51,335 nt of DNA from an uncultured Ruminococcus sp. (GTDB taxonomy: Bacteria > Bacillota > Clostridia > Oscillospirales > Ruminococcaceae): assembly GCA_902464115.1 (NCBI GenBank), contig CABQIF010000001.1, positions 1-51,335 of the forward strand, written 5' to 3'. The translations under genes were made by a program, and so were the position numbers. Below are positions 8,694 to 17,571 of the stretch, one piece after another (within the stretch, counting starts at the first letter, position 1; each line of letters starts with the position of its first letter). The notes beneath the pieces were generated by a model. It had not been told where the DNA came from and made no database searches. It was given only the letters and a program-made list of their open reading frames with translations.

Positions 8694-8728
8694 TTTTTAC
8701 ATCCTCACTTTATGATATTTTTTCTTGT

Positions 8729-8753
8729 ACTCGCTCTTTCTAAAAAAGCGAGT
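8729..8753. repeat. small inverted repeat in the capA leader
   Basis: ACTCGCT (8729-8735) pairs with AGCGAGT (8747-8753) around an 11-nt loop. It lies between the capA promoter and its start, so it is part of the capA 5' leader and could be a hairpin or an operator. Confidence 0.4.
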
Positions 8754-8765
8754 CTGATTATCTTT

Positions 8766-8794
8766 ATTATAACAGAGATACCGACAAATTGCAA
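8766..8794 (-). promoter_or_regulatory. promoter of capA
   Basis: On the minus strand, TTGCAA (8794-8789), 17 nt, then TGT and TATAAT (8771-8766). The extended -10 resembles that of the aldo/keto reductase gene. Confidence 0.75.
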
Positions 8795-8916
8795 GCAATT
8801 TCATACAGGTTTATGGCAGGATGATTCTTTTTCCAATCGCAAACGCTTTCTACATAAATTCCCATTTTCGGGGCACGCTATGGACAGCATTTTGAATTGA
8901 AAGGAGCTTTTCCACC

Positions 8917-10371
8917 TTGAATGAATATGCAAAAGAACGCATCCTGCCGAAACTCTCCCAAAATCTTCAGCGAATTCGGGAAATTGCCCACAATAGTTCC
9001 GATTTATTGGTGAATGAATTTGTATTGAGCGGTCTGCCGGCAGCCCTGCTCTGCTGTGAGGGGATGCTTTCCACCAGCACCATTACAGAATTGATTTTAC
9101 GCCCCATTGTCGAGATTCAACTGGAACACCCCACAGCCGAACAGATTTTTCAACACATCCAGAAACACCAACTCTTTTCCACAGACCGTGCAGAGGCTTT
9201 GAACTATCGGGACTTATTCCGCTTTTTAAACTCCGGCTTTGCGGTTTTGGTTTTAGAGGGCTGCCCGAAAGCCTTGGTTTTTGGGGTGCAAGGTTATGAC
9301 AAACGCAGCGTTTCCACGCCCTCTGGTGAAAATAATATTCTTGGGGCAAAAGATGGATTCGTGGAGGTCGTCCGCACCAACATGTCTTTGATTCGCCGCC
9401 GGATGAAGTCACCATTTCTCAAGCTGGAACTTGGCTGTTACGGAGATAAAAGCCAGACAGACCTCTGCATCTGTTATCTGTATGACCGTGTGCCACAGGC
9501 ATTGATCCAGAAAATCAAGCGGCAATTGGGCAGTATGAAACTAGAGTCGATTCTCTCTTCCGGCTATGTTCGCCCGTTCTTGGAAACCAGCCGCCCTTCT
9601 CTCTTCGATACCATCAGCACCACACAGCGTCCAGATGTTTTTTGTGCAAAGCTATTAGAAGGACGAGTTGGGATCCTGATTGACGGCACACCGTTTGCCC
9701 TCATGATTCCAAAACTGTTCAACGAAAGCTTTCAGTCAATGGATGATTACTGTTATAAGCCCTATTATGCAACTTTTATCCGCTGGCTGAAATATGCAGC
9801 GTTTTTGGTTGCCCTGCTGCTGCCAGCTCTGTATGTGGCAATCGCTCTGCATCATCCGGAACTGCTCAACCGCACATTGCTGCTCATACTGGCAGAATCG
9901 GAAGAAACCGCTCCGCTCTCCCTGACAACCGAAGCCATCGGCATTTTATTGGTGTATGAAATCATTCGGGAGGCTGGGCTACGATTGCCGCAAGCAGTCG
10001 GCGGAGCGGTGAGTATCGTTGCCGGCTTAATTGTCGGGGACGCAGCCGTTTCCTCTGGTTTAATCAGTACGCCGATGCTGACGGTCACGGCGATTTCTGT
10101 CATTGCTGGATTCGTCATTCCAGACCTGAATCCGCCAATTAGCATTCTACGGCTAGCATTTGTCCTAGCTGGCGGTATGGGTGGACTGTTCGGTATTAGC
10201 CTGTTGGGAGCAGCGGTTCTCTTTCATATCTGTGCCGCTCAAAATCACGGGTTCCCACTGACTGCCCCCGTTGCACCATTCCGAAAACGTGGCATGCGAG
10301 ATATTTTATACCGTGCAGATTTTCCTGCAATGCAGTCCGGTAATTTTACGGTGGAGGAGTATCATGAATAA
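8917..10371 (+). CDS. gerKA: spore germination protein, GerA family A subunit
   Basis: The A subunit of a GerA-type nutrient germinant receptor of the spore inner membrane, 484 aa. It has an N-terminal hydrophilic domain (about 1-280) with the family signature around ETSRPSLFDTISTTQRPD and LLEGRVGILIDGTPFALMIP. A C-terminal membrane domain follows with about five helices and the conserved REAGLRLPQAVGGAVSIVAGLIVGDAAV and VIPDLNPPISILR blocks. The start is TTG at 8917, with AAAGGAG 10 nt upstream; no in-frame ATG lies nearby. It overlaps the B-subunit gene by 8 nt. I could not recognise a sigma-G promoter upstream. The symbol is by family, not proven orthology. Confidence 0.93.
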   Translation: MNEYAKERILPKLSQNLQRIREIAHNSSDLLVNEFVLSGLPAALLCCEGMLSTSTITELILRPIVEIQLEHPTAEQIFQHIQKHQLFSTDRAEALNYRDLFRFLNSGFAVLVLEGCPKALVFGVQGYDKRSVSTPSGENNILGAKDGFVEVVRTNMSLIRRRMKSPFLKLELGCYGDKSQTDLCICYLYDRVPQALIQKIKRQLGSMKLESILSSGYVRPFLETSRPSLFDTISTTQRPDVFCAKLLEGRVGILIDGTPFALMIPKLFNESFQSMDDYCYKPYYATFIRWLKYAAFLVALLLPALYVAIALHHPELLNRTLLLILAESEETAPLSLTTEAIGILLVYEIIREAGLRLPQAVGGAVSIVAGLIVGDAAVSSGLISTPMLTVTAISVIAGFVIPDLNPPISILRLAFVLAGGMGGLFGISLLGAAVLFHICAAQNHGFPLTAPVAPFRKRGMRDILYRADFPAMQSGNFTVEEYHE

Positions 10372-11380
10372 ACCAGCCAAACTGCAACCCAGCCAGTTGA
10401 CGATGATTTTAACGCTCTCAGCTGCCTTTTCCGTGATGTGTGCAGCATTTCCGTTTACGTTAGAGCAGCTCCTTGGTACAGCGATTTCCATTGGGCTGCA
10501 AATTTTGCTCTGCATTCCGGCGTTTCTTTTGACTCGCCGAACGGACAGCCTTGCAGCCCATTGCAAGGGACATAAATTCCTTCCGCTGTTCTTTTGCTAT
10601 TATTTACTGCTTGCCGGCGGTCGCTCTGTGGTGCAACTCTGGAATGTCTCCGGCAGTCTTTCCCTGCCGGTACACAACGCCCTACTTGCAGCCGCCCTGA
10701 TTGCTGGAATCTGTTTCTATACGTCTACGCTGGGCATTCAAACACTTGCCCGCAGCAGTACGCTGACATTTGGGATTCTTCTGCTCACCCTGGCAGTCAT
10801 GCTCTGGGGCGGATACCGTTCGATCCACCTGCAAAACCTCGCCTTTTCGCCAGATAGCTGTATCTGGAGCAGTGTCCTACAACATCTCTCCTTAGCAGAT
10901 GAATTGCCCGTTCTGGTATTGCTGCTGGGATTTTTAGAAAAGCAGCCTGTTCGGAGCACATTCCGTTTTTTTGGGTTCTCGTTTGGCATCTGGTTTTTTG
11001 TACTGTTTTTAGGCATTACGATTTTAGGCAGCTTTATGCCACACGCAGCCTACCCGTTTTTCACCATTGCCAGCGTTTCGCAGCCATTCCGCACGCAACG
11101 GGCAGATGCCTTGTATTTGATTGTGTTTGTTTTGCTTTGCATTTTACGGCTGACGCTCTTCACAACGCTATCTGCCCATTTGCTGGGCGAAGCGTTTCCA
11201 AAACTTCGCTTCCGGAACGGCATTTGCCTGTTGATTATTTTGGGGCATGCGGCTGGAATCGGAATCTTAGGGCTTTCGTCCAGCTGGTGGTATATCGTGC
11301 CGATTGTACTATTAACCGTATGCGTTCCGTGGAGTTTACTGCTGCTAGACCCACCTGAATCTGCTCCGCAAAAACAGTAA
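10364..11380 (+). CDS. gerKB: spore germination protein, GerB-type transporter subunit
   Basis: The B subunit of the germinant receptor, 338 aa, a member of the amino acid/polyamine transporter superfamily with about ten hydrophobic segments across its length. The ATG at 10364 lies just after GGAGG and overlaps the A-subunit stop (ATGAATAA), so translation is coupled. A longer frame beginning at 10271 would overlap gerKA heavily and has no ribosome site. Together with the neighbouring A and C genes it makes a complete receptor operon, which supports endospore formation in this organism. Confidence 0.9.
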   Translation: MNKPAKLQPSQLTMILTLSAAFSVMCAAFPFTLEQLLGTAISIGLQILLCIPAFLLTRRTDSLAAHCKGHKFLPLFFCYYLLLAGGRSVVQLWNVSGSLSLPVHNALLAAALIAGICFYTSTLGIQTLARSSTLTFGILLLTLAVMLWGGYRSIHLQNLAFSPDSCIWSSVLQHLSLADELPVLVLLLGFLEKQPVRSTFRFFGFSFGIWFFVLFLGITILGSFMPHAAYPFFTIASVSQPFRTQRADALYLIVFVLLCILRLTLFTTLSAHLLGEAFPKLRFRNGICLLIILGHAAGIGILGLSSSWWYIVPIVLLTVCVPWSLLLLDPPESAPQKQ

Positions 11381-11458
11381 TCCACATCATTCCCATCGGA
11401 TTCCACGATTTCCACAATGGCTGTTGAAATCAAATCTCTTAGAAAGGAAACTCCGGCT

Positions 11459-12385
11459 ATGAAAAAATCGCTGCTTTCGCTGTTGCTATGCCTTTCATTC
11501 TGTTGTTCCGGCTGTTCTGCAACGCAAGTCAAAGACCGCCTGTATTTGCAATCCTTGGAACTCTCCAACTATCGTTACCCAACTGTTCAACTGCACGCTT
11601 TCCAATCCGAAGAAGCAGACTGTTCCGGTAGTGGCAGCACACTTTCCGCTGCACTGGAATCCGCAGAAATTCCAGCTGGAAAGTCCCTCTTCTTGGGACA
11701 TTTGGAACTGCTCGCCCTGCAAGAACCGGAATTTTTACAGCAACTTCCAGATATCATGCAGACTTATCGGCTTTCTTCGGGCTGCAAGCTGCTCTATACC
11801 ACTCGCTCGCTTGCAGAAGTCAACACAGAAACCCTGCTGGAAAGCCTGAAACAGGAAGAACAAAACGGACGTATGCCTAAAACAGACTTGCTTTCGATTC
11901 TAAAAGAACGCTGCAATTCCTCCGAAACGGCTCTGCTGCCCTTTCGGATTACCAACGGCTTTTCGATGGTGCTGATGGATTCAGATGGAAGCACACAAAC
12001 GCTCTCCAACGATGCCATTCAAGGGCTGTGCTGGCTGCGTGGCAACAACTATCCGGAACGAGTCAGCTTATCGGCAGATGGTCAGGCAAGCGACTTTCTG
12101 ATTACCAGTGCTTCGACCAGATACACCGCCATCACCGCAAATGGCATTCCCATTGTAACCGTTTCGATTTCCATTCAAGGAAGCGGAAATGCAGTCGCCC
12201 TGCAAGAACGGCTGGAAACTGCCTGTGAAGCTGCCGAACGGGAAACTGTTCAGCAAAATCAAGCGGATGTCATCGAATTGGAAGCCTGCCTGCGGCAGCA
12301 ATGTTATAAGCTATATCAAGAACAGGACTGGAACAGCCTGCTCCGCACCGTACAATTTCAACATGAATTTACGATTCTCCCCTAA
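11459..12385 (+). CDS. gerKC: spore germination lipoprotein, Ger(x)C family
   Basis: The C subunit of the germinant receptor, 308 aa. A signal peptide with a lipobox ends at Cys19 (CSGC), and the mature protein continues with the usual Ger(x)C opening (VKDRLYLQSLEL). At 308 residues it is shorter than the roughly 370-400 residues of well-studied homologues, chiefly through compact loops; the C-terminal domain is still present. The ATG at 11459 follows AAAGGAAA; an in-frame ATG at 11417 would bury the signal peptide. It would need lipidation by Lgt, whose gene lies at 39 kb. Confidence 0.88.
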   Translation: MKKSLLSLLLCLSFCCSGCSATQVKDRLYLQSLELSNYRYPTVQLHAFQSEEADCSGSGSTLSAALESAEIPAGKSLFLGHLELLALQEPEFLQQLPDIMQTYRLSSGCKLLYTTRSLAEVNTETLLESLKQEEQNGRMPKTDLLSILKERCNSSETALLPFRITNGFSMVLMDSDGSTQTLSNDAIQGLCWLRGNNYPERVSLSADGQASDFLITSASTRYTAITANGIPIVTVSISIQGSGNAVALQERLETACEAAERETVQQNQADVIELEACLRQQCYKLYQEQDWNSLLRTVQFQHEFTILP

Positions 12386-12392
12386 ACCAAAA

Positions 12393-12432
12393 CAGACCGC
12401 CCTGTGTTTTCACACAAAGCGGTCTGCTTTTT
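12393..12432. terminator. bidirectional terminator between gerKC and pckA
   Basis: CAGACCGC (12393-12400) pairs with GCGGTCTG (12419-12426), with an inner TGTG/CACA stem. TTTTTT follows on the plus strand, and a shorter T run lies on the minus strand. Confidence 0.85.
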
Positions 12433-12462
12433 TCATAGATTTGGATTACTCCGAGAAAGAAC

Positions 12463-14301
12463 TTACTTGTTCAGTCTTGCTTCGATCTTATCCAGTTCAG
12501 CCATCAGTTCAGCCGGTACCTTGCCGCCCTTTGCTGCGATGTCTTCGGTGTAATATCTCCGCATTTCTGCGATTTCCTTCTTCCACAGGTCGGTATCTAC
12601 ATCGAGAAGCTTGTCCAGAACAGCCGGAGTTACTTCGTCTTCGATACCAGTCAGGTTCAGGTCTTCCTTCTTCGGCAGATAGCCGATTGCAGTTTCAACT
12701 GCATCAACTGTGCCTTCGCAACGCTTGATGATCCAGTCGAGGACTCTCATGTTGTCGCCAAAGCCCGGCCACAGGAAGTTGCCTTCTTCGTCCTGCTTGA
12801 ACCAGTTAACGTTGAAGATCTTCGGAGCCTTGTCGCCCAGGATCTTGCCCATTTCGAGCCAGTGTGCCCAGTAGTCGCCTACATTGTAACCGATGAACGG
12901 CTTCATAGCCATCGGGTCATGACGCAGAACGCCAACTGCACCCGTTGCAGCAGCTGTTGTTTCGGAAGAAACAGCAGAACCCATATAAGTGCCGTGTGTC
13001 CAGTCGAAAGACTGATATACCAGCGGTGTTGTGGAAGCACGACGGCCGCCGAAGATGATAGCAGAAATCGGAACGCCTGCCGGATTGTTGAATTCCGGAG
13101 AGATGCACGGGCAGTTTTCAGCCGGTGCAGTAAATCTGGAGTTCGGATGAGCCAGAGTCTTGTTCTTGCCGGTCTTTTCGTCAATTTCAGAAACGAATTC
13201 CGGACCATTTACCTTAGAACCCTTCCATTCGGTTGCATCAACCGGCGGATTCTTATCCAGCTTTTCCCACCAAACGGTGTTGTCTGCATTGTTCAGAGCA
13301 ACGTTGGTGAAGATGGTGTTCTTGCGTGTGCAAGCCAGTGCGTTCGGGTTGGACTTTTCGTTTGTACCCGGAGCAACGCCGAAGAAACCATTTTCCGGAT
13401 TGATTGCATACAGTCTGCCATCCTTGCCCGGCTTCATCCAAGCAATATCATCACCAACGGTGAATACCTTATAGCCAGCCTTCTGATAGCCTTCCGGCGG
13501 AATCAGCATAGCCAGGTTGGTCTTACCGCAAGCAGACGGGAATGCAGCAGTGATATAAACAGTTTCACCAGACGGCTTCTGAACGCCCAGAATGAGCATG
13601 TGTTCAGCCATCCAGCCTTCATTCTTACCCTGGAAGGAAGCAATACGCAGAGCGAAGCACTTCTTGCCCAGCAGAACATTACCGCCGTAAGCGGAGTTGA
13701 TTGACCAGATTGTGTTTTCTTCCGGGAACTGTACGATATAACGGTTTTCCGGATCAACGTCAGCCTTGGAGTGCAGACCACGAACGAAGTCGTTAGAAAC
13801 ATCGCCCAGGTTTTCAAATGCCTGCTTACCCATTCTGGCCATGATGTTCATGTTCAGAACAACATAGATAGAGTCAGTCAGTTCCACGCCAACCTTTGCG
13901 AGCGGAGAACCGATCGGACCCATAGAATACGGGATTACATACATGGTTCTGCCCTTCATAACGCCGTCATACAGCGGAATGAGCTTTGCCTTCATTTCGT
14001 CCGGAGCCATCCAGTTGTTGGTCGGGCCTGCATCTTCCTTCTTCTTGGAGCAGATGAAAGTTCTGTCTTCCACTCTTGCTACGTCATTCGGCAGCGTTCT
14101 GTGGTACAGACAGCCCGGCAGCTTTTCCGGATTCAGCTTATACATCTTATCCCGGTTGCCTTCCGGCAGAGAAGTAACTTCTTCTGTCAGTGCATCCAGC
14201 TGTTCTTTGGAACCATCGATCCATACGACCTTGTCAGGCTTGGTCAGAGCAACCATTTCTTCAACCCATGCCAGAACATTTTTGTTGTTTGTCAATGCCA
14301 T
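12463..14301 (-). CDS. pckA: phosphoenolpyruvate carboxykinase (GTP)
   Basis: GTP-dependent PEP carboxykinase, 612 aa, interconverting oxaloacetate and PEP. The P-loop kinase-1 motif FPSACGKTN carries the reactive Cys258 and Lys260 that mark the GTP-using family, unlike the ATP-using enzyme. Also visible are the kinase-2 stretch VGDDIAWM, the C-terminal nucleotide pocket around RVLDWIIKRC, and the mobile-lid region RHDPMAMKPFIGYNVGDYW. In fermentative ruminococci it usually runs towards oxaloacetate, fixing CO2 and making GTP. It has a consensus promoter, a 5'-terminal hairpin and an AGGAGG ribosome site, so high expression is expected. Confidence 0.96.
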   Translation of the reverse strand: MALTNNKNVLAWVEEMVALTKPDKVVWIDGSKEQLDALTEEVTSLPEGNRDKMYKLNPEKLPGCLYHRTLPNDVARVEDRTFICSKKKEDAGPTNNWMAPDEMKAKLIPLYDGVMKGRTMYVIPYSMGPIGSPLAKVGVELTDSIYVVLNMNIMARMGKQAFENLGDVSNDFVRGLHSKADVDPENRYIVQFPEENTIWSINSAYGGNVLLGKKCFALRIASFQGKNEGWMAEHMLILGVQKPSGETVYITAAFPSACGKTNLAMLIPPEGYQKAGYKVFTVGDDIAWMKPGKDGRLYAINPENGFFGVAPGTNEKSNPNALACTRKNTIFTNVALNNADNTVWWEKLDKNPPVDATEWKGSKVNGPEFVSEIDEKTGKNKTLAHPNSRFTAPAENCPCISPEFNNPAGVPISAIIFGGRRASTTPLVYQSFDWTHGTYMGSAVSSETTAAATGAVGVLRHDPMAMKPFIGYNVGDYWAHWLEMGKILGDKAPKIFNVNWFKQDEEGNFLWPGFGDNMRVLDWIIKRCEGTVDAVETAIGYLPKKEDLNLTGIEDEVTPAVLDKLLDVDTDLWKKEIAEMRRYYTEDIAAKGGKVPAELMAELDKIEARLNK

Positions 14302-14343
14302 CGGTAATACCTCCTAATATATCAATCCACCGGTCAAACCGGC

Positions 14344-14370
14344 GGGGAGAAGAAAAATTTTCTTCTCCCC
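14344..14370 (-). promoter_or_regulatory. perfect hairpin at the pckA transcript start
   Basis: GGGGAGAAGAAAA (14344-14356) and TTTTCTTCTCCCC (14358-14370) form a 13-bp palindrome with a minimal loop. The predicted transcript start, near 14367, falls inside it, so the mRNA would begin with this stem. It could protect the 5' end or be a DNA operator. A second short stem, CCGG-TTTGA-CCGG, lies between it and the ribosome site. Confidence 0.65.
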
Positions 14371-14373
14371 TTT

Positions 14374-14402
14374 ATTATAATTCCAACGGGAAATCTTGTC
14401 AA
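14374..14402 (-). promoter_or_regulatory. consensus promoter of pckA
   Basis: On the minus strand, TTGACA (14402-14397), 17 nt, TATAAT (14379-14374). Both hexamers match the sigma-A consensus exactly. Confidence 0.88.
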
Positions 14403-14436
14403 GCGGTTTTCGGGAAATTCCATTTGAAATTCAGTC

Positions 14437-14480
14437 TTTGTTCATGTTTTGCAAACGACTGTTTGCGTGCGGTGAACAAA
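14437..14480. promoter_or_regulatory. dyad upstream of the pckA promoter
   Basis: TTTGTTCA (14437-14444) mirrors TGAACAAA (14473-14480), with an inner GCAAAC/GTTTGC pair (14451-14456, 14461-14466). It lies about 35-80 bases upstream of the -35 box and could be a regulator site. The rest of the 14302-14573 gap shows no gene. Confidence 0.4.
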
Positions 14481-14573
14481 TTCTGATAAATTGTCGTTTT
14501 GTGATCCCCGCTCTATTATCGTACCCAGAATATCAAATTTTTTGCATATTCAAAAATTGACATGCTTTTCCGT

Positions 14574-15590
14574 TTAAAAAGTTGGCTGTTGCAGTGACAT
14601 CGTTGCATAGGCGTTCAGAGAAGCATCCGCCCGAACGCCAGCTGCATACGCATAAGAGCCAGCACAGGCGATCATTGCCCCATTATCTCCACACAGCGAA
14701 AGTGGCGGTACAAACAACTTACAACCCTGCTTTTCACAGGCAGCTGCCATGGCAGAGCGAACGCCGCTGTTTGCAGAAACACCGCCAGCAACGGCAATGG
14801 TCTGGTAACCCAAATCTTTCGCTGCCTGCATGGTGTGCGTGGTCAGCAATTCAGAAATGGTTTTCTGTACGGATGCTGCCAAGTCAGCTGTCGGAACAGT
14901 CTGCCCCTTTTGGGAGGCATTGTGCAGCAGATTCACAACTGCGGTTTTTAAACCGGAAAAGCTGAAATCATAGGGATTTCCCTCCACTTTCGGACGAGGC
15001 AAATGAAATGCCTCTGGGTTTCCCTCCTGTGCAGCGTGGTCAATGTGAATACCGCCCGGATACGGAAATCCCATCGCACGGGCGGTTTTATCGAAACATT
15101 CACCGGCGGCATCGTCCCGTGTTCTGCCGACAATCCGGAATTTGGTATAAGACAAAACTTCTACAATATGGCTGTGTCCGCCGCTTGCCACCAGACAGAG
15201 ATACGGCGGTTTCAATTCCGGATGGGCAATATAATTCGCTGCGATGTGTCCAGCTAAGTGATGTACGGGAACTAATGGCTTTCCGGTTGCCAGTGCCAAC
15301 CCTTTGGCAAAGTTCACACCAACCAGCAACGCCCCGATCAAACCGGGGGCATAAGTAACCGCAATGCCGTCTAAATCGGCAAGCGTAACCTGTGCATCGT
15401 CCAACGCCTTTTGGACTACAGGCAGGACGTTTTCACAGTGTCGCCGAGAGGCGATCTCCGGCACAACACCACCGTATAGTTTATGTTCATCCACCTGTGA
15501 TGCAACCACATTGGAACGGATTTTGGTGTAATCCTCCGCCACACTGGCAGCTGTTTCATCACAGGAACTTTCGATTCCTAAAATGAGCAT
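14574..15590 (-). CDS. tsaD: tRNA N6-adenosine threonylcarbamoyltransferase
   Basis: TsaD (Gcp/YgjD/Kae1 family), 338 aa, transfers the threonylcarbamoyl group to A37 of ANN-decoding tRNAs, in complex with TsaB and TsaE, which are not encoded here. ASKHA-fold motifs are visible: IESSCDETA at the N-terminus, the metal-binding HHLAGH with H111 and H115, ASGGHSHI, FSFSGLKTA, AVAGGVSAN and the C-terminal metal ligand region CGDNGAM. GAGGAG precedes the ATG at 15590. It follows the TPR/nuclease gene by 12 nt, so the two share a transcript. Confidence 0.96.
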   Translation of the reverse strand: MLILGIESSCDETAASVAEDYTKIRSNVVASQVDEHKLYGGVVPEIASRRHCENVLPVVQKALDDAQVTLADLDGIAVTYAPGLIGALLVGVNFAKGLALATGKPLVPVHHLAGHIAANYIAHPELKPPYLCLVASGGHSHIVEVLSYTKFRIVGRTRDDAAGECFDKTARAMGFPYPGGIHIDHAAQEGNPEAFHLPRPKVEGNPYDFSFSGLKTAVVNLLHNASQKGQTVPTADLAASVQKTISELLTTHTMQAAKDLGYQTIAVAGGVSANSGVRSAMAAACEKQGCKLFVPPLSLCGDNGAMIACAGSYAYAAGVRADASLNAYATMSLQQPTF

Positions 15591-15602
15591 AGGTTCTTCT
15601 CC

Positions 15603-17081
15603 TCATCGTTCTGTATAAGAGATTTGATATTCATACAGACGCATTCTTGCATCTGCATGTACTTTTTGCAATAATTGCGGGCTGGGATGATTGACGCAGA
15701 GGATTCCAGATACAGAATGCTTGGAAAATCGTTTGCTCTTCTGAAACCAATCCAAATAAGCAGCGAGCTGTGCATAGGCATCCCCATATCCGCCATCTTT
15801 TTTCAACTCAATCACATATAAGTTTCCGTCAGCATCTTCACAGAACAAATCCAGCCGACCGATTGGAATGATATACTGCCTGCCGTATTCACCCTTCCGC
15901 CGATAAAGATGCAATTGTTTCCCGAACACTGGAAATCCAGCTTCGATGCGAGCGGTCAACTCTTCTTCCAATATCCATTCACTGGAAAACTGTTCTGCTT
16001 TTTCGAGCGGTTTCTTTTGCAGACCGGTTTTGGTTTGCTCTGCTGATTCTGCTGATAAAACAATTGATTGCCGATTCTTTGCCGTTTCTGCCCGCTTGAC
16101 CAGCGATTTAGAAACCGGATATGCTCCGGATTTGATAAAGGAACGTGCGGCTGTTCCATTGCCCATTGCAAGCAGAACCCGTACATAATTATTCGCTGCA
16201 CAGGATAAATCCAGTTCCTTTTCCAGACAAAATTCCAGCAATTCTTTCGCTTCCGCATATCGTTTTTGTCGATAAAAGCTATATGCCAGATTATTATTTG
16301 CAAATGGATAGTCCCATTCCAATTCCAAGCAGTTCCGGTAATAGGCTTCTTCCTGATTCCAGTCTTTTTCTTTCCCATATGCCCAGCCAATTTGAAAATT
16401 GATGCAGGCTTTTGTAAACAAACAGGGCTGTTCTTCGATGGTTTCCAGACAGGCGATTTGATTCTTCCAGCATTTCATCCTGCCATAAGTCATTCCAAGC
16501 AGTTCATGAGCAATCACAGAATCCGAATGGTTCTGCAAAAAGTCAGTCAGCAGCAGACATTTTTCTTCCTCTGTAGCAGTGAAATAATAATCCCGAACCA
16601 GTTCGGCATGTTCAATGACAAGTTGCTCTGCACCGGACTGTTTCAGCTGCAATACAACCATCTGCCAGAATCCAGGAAACGCATCTTTAAACGGAACGAT
16701 ATAAGAATAAACCAGTTCCTGCAAGTCATATGGTTTTTCTTCTGCATCCCGTTTCATCACAGTTCGAACCAGCCGCAAGCTCTTTTCATACTGTCCTTTG
16801 AAAAAACAAGCGACTGCCTGAAAATAAGGATTCCCTAGAATCTTTTCTGTATTCCGGAAAAACAACTGCACCGACTGTTCTTTTAGAAAATTCCCTCTGT
16901 TTTCTGAATACTCCAAATAATCCAGTGTGATCACATCCAATAAAACATTGTTAAACCAAATGCGAATTTGTTCAATATCCGGATGTGCCTGCATGGTATC
17001 CAATTTGTCTGCAACTTCTGTCACCGACATCTCTGCTGGAAATTCTCGCTTTATCAATTCCTGCAACGCTGCTTCTGTCAT
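15603..17081 (-). CDS. TPR-like protein with C-terminal NucS-like nuclease domain
   Basis: A 492-aa protein of unusual design. Residues about 1-350 look like helical tetratricopeptide-type repeats; the clearest (WAYGKEKDWNQEEAYYRNCLELEWDYPFANNNLAYSFYRQKRYAEAKE) lies near 245-290. Residues about 380-492 resemble the NucS/EndoMS (DUF91) PD-(D/E)xK nuclease domain, with D411 in GRLD, E425 and K427 in IELKK, and a downstream QLAAYLDW. All three catalytic acids and the Lys are present. Function is unknown; a repeat-guided DNA nuclease is an inference. The ATG at 17081 follows AAAGGAG. Neighbours are a GNAT gene upstream and tsaD downstream, apparently in one operon. Confidence 0.75.
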   Translation of the reverse strand: MTEAALQELIKREFPAEMSVTEVADKLDTMQAHPDIEQIRIWFNNVLLDVITLDYLEYSENRGNFLKEQSVQLFFRNTEKILGNPYFQAVACFFKGQYEKSLRLVRTVMKRDAEEKPYDLQELVYSYIVPFKDAFPGFWQMVVLQLKQSGAEQLVIEHAELVRDYYFTATEEEKCLLLTDFLQNHSDSVIAHELLGMTYGRMKCWKNQIACLETIEEQPCLFTKACINFQIGWAYGKEKDWNQEEAYYRNCLELEWDYPFANNNLAYSFYRQKRYAEAKELLEFCLEKELDLSCAANNYVRVLLAMGNGTAARSFIKSGAYPVSKSLVKRAETAKNRQSIVLSAESAEQTKTGLQKKPLEKAEQFSSEWILEEELTARIEAGFPVFGKQLHLYRRKGEYGRQYIIPIGRLDLFCEDADGNLYVIELKKDGGYGDAYAQLAAYLDWFQKSKRFSKHSVSGILCVNHPSPQLLQKVHADARMRLYEYQISYTER

Positions 17082-17098
17082 AGAATCTCCTTTTTTAG

Positions 17099-17539
17099 TC
17101 AAGTATCCATTCGGGTCATTTCTTGCAAGGCGAGATTCCGGTAAGTCAAATCCTCCCGTGCAGAAAACCCCTGCTTTTCCCAGAATGCATTGCCGCTTTG
17201 ATTGCGGGAAAATACCACCAATGCCATCTTTGCAATGCCGATTTTCTGCACAGCTTTTTTTGCTGCCTGTACCAGCTGCGAACCAATGCCTTGCTTTTGC
17301 CGTTCTGGTGCAACTGCGGTATGATAGATGTAGGCTCGTCTGCCGTCACTTCCCACCAAAATCGCCCCAATAACAGCCGTTTCTTCCACGGCAACCAGAC
17401 AGGTTTCCGGATTTCGCTGCAAAAACCGTTCGATTCCGGAACGGGAATCATCGACATCATTCAACCCCATACCCAAACAGGATTTCCACAGGGCAAAAAC
17501 AGCATCATAATCTTCTATCTGCATGGTTCGGATTTGCAT
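17099..17539 (-). CDS. GNAT family N-acetyltransferase
   Basis: A 146-aa acetyl-CoA-dependent N-acetyltransferase. The acetyl-CoA loop motif is VAPERQKQGIGSQLV near residues 76-90, preceded by the beta strand GAILVGSDGRRAYIYHTAV. The pattern is close to the YpeA-like subgroup, whose substrates are mostly unknown. Its stop overlaps the upstream region of the TPR/nuclease gene, with 17 nt between stop and start, and it is led by GAGGAGG. The acceptor substrate cannot be predicted. Confidence 0.88.
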   Translation of the reverse strand: MQIRTMQIEDYDAVFALWKSCLGMGLNDVDDSRSGIERFLQRNPETCLVAVEETAVIGAILVGSDGRRAYIYHTAVAPERQKQGIGSQLVQAAKKAVQKIGIAKMALVVFSRNQSGNAFWEKQGFSAREDLTYRNLALQEMTRMDT

Positions 17540-17571
17540 GACACTTCCCTCCTCATTGCATGCTATTTTTC

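Noticed and set aside
12862..13704. A 280-codon plus-strand frame inside pckA
   Set aside because: Antisense shadow of a highly conserved enzyme; no initiation signals.
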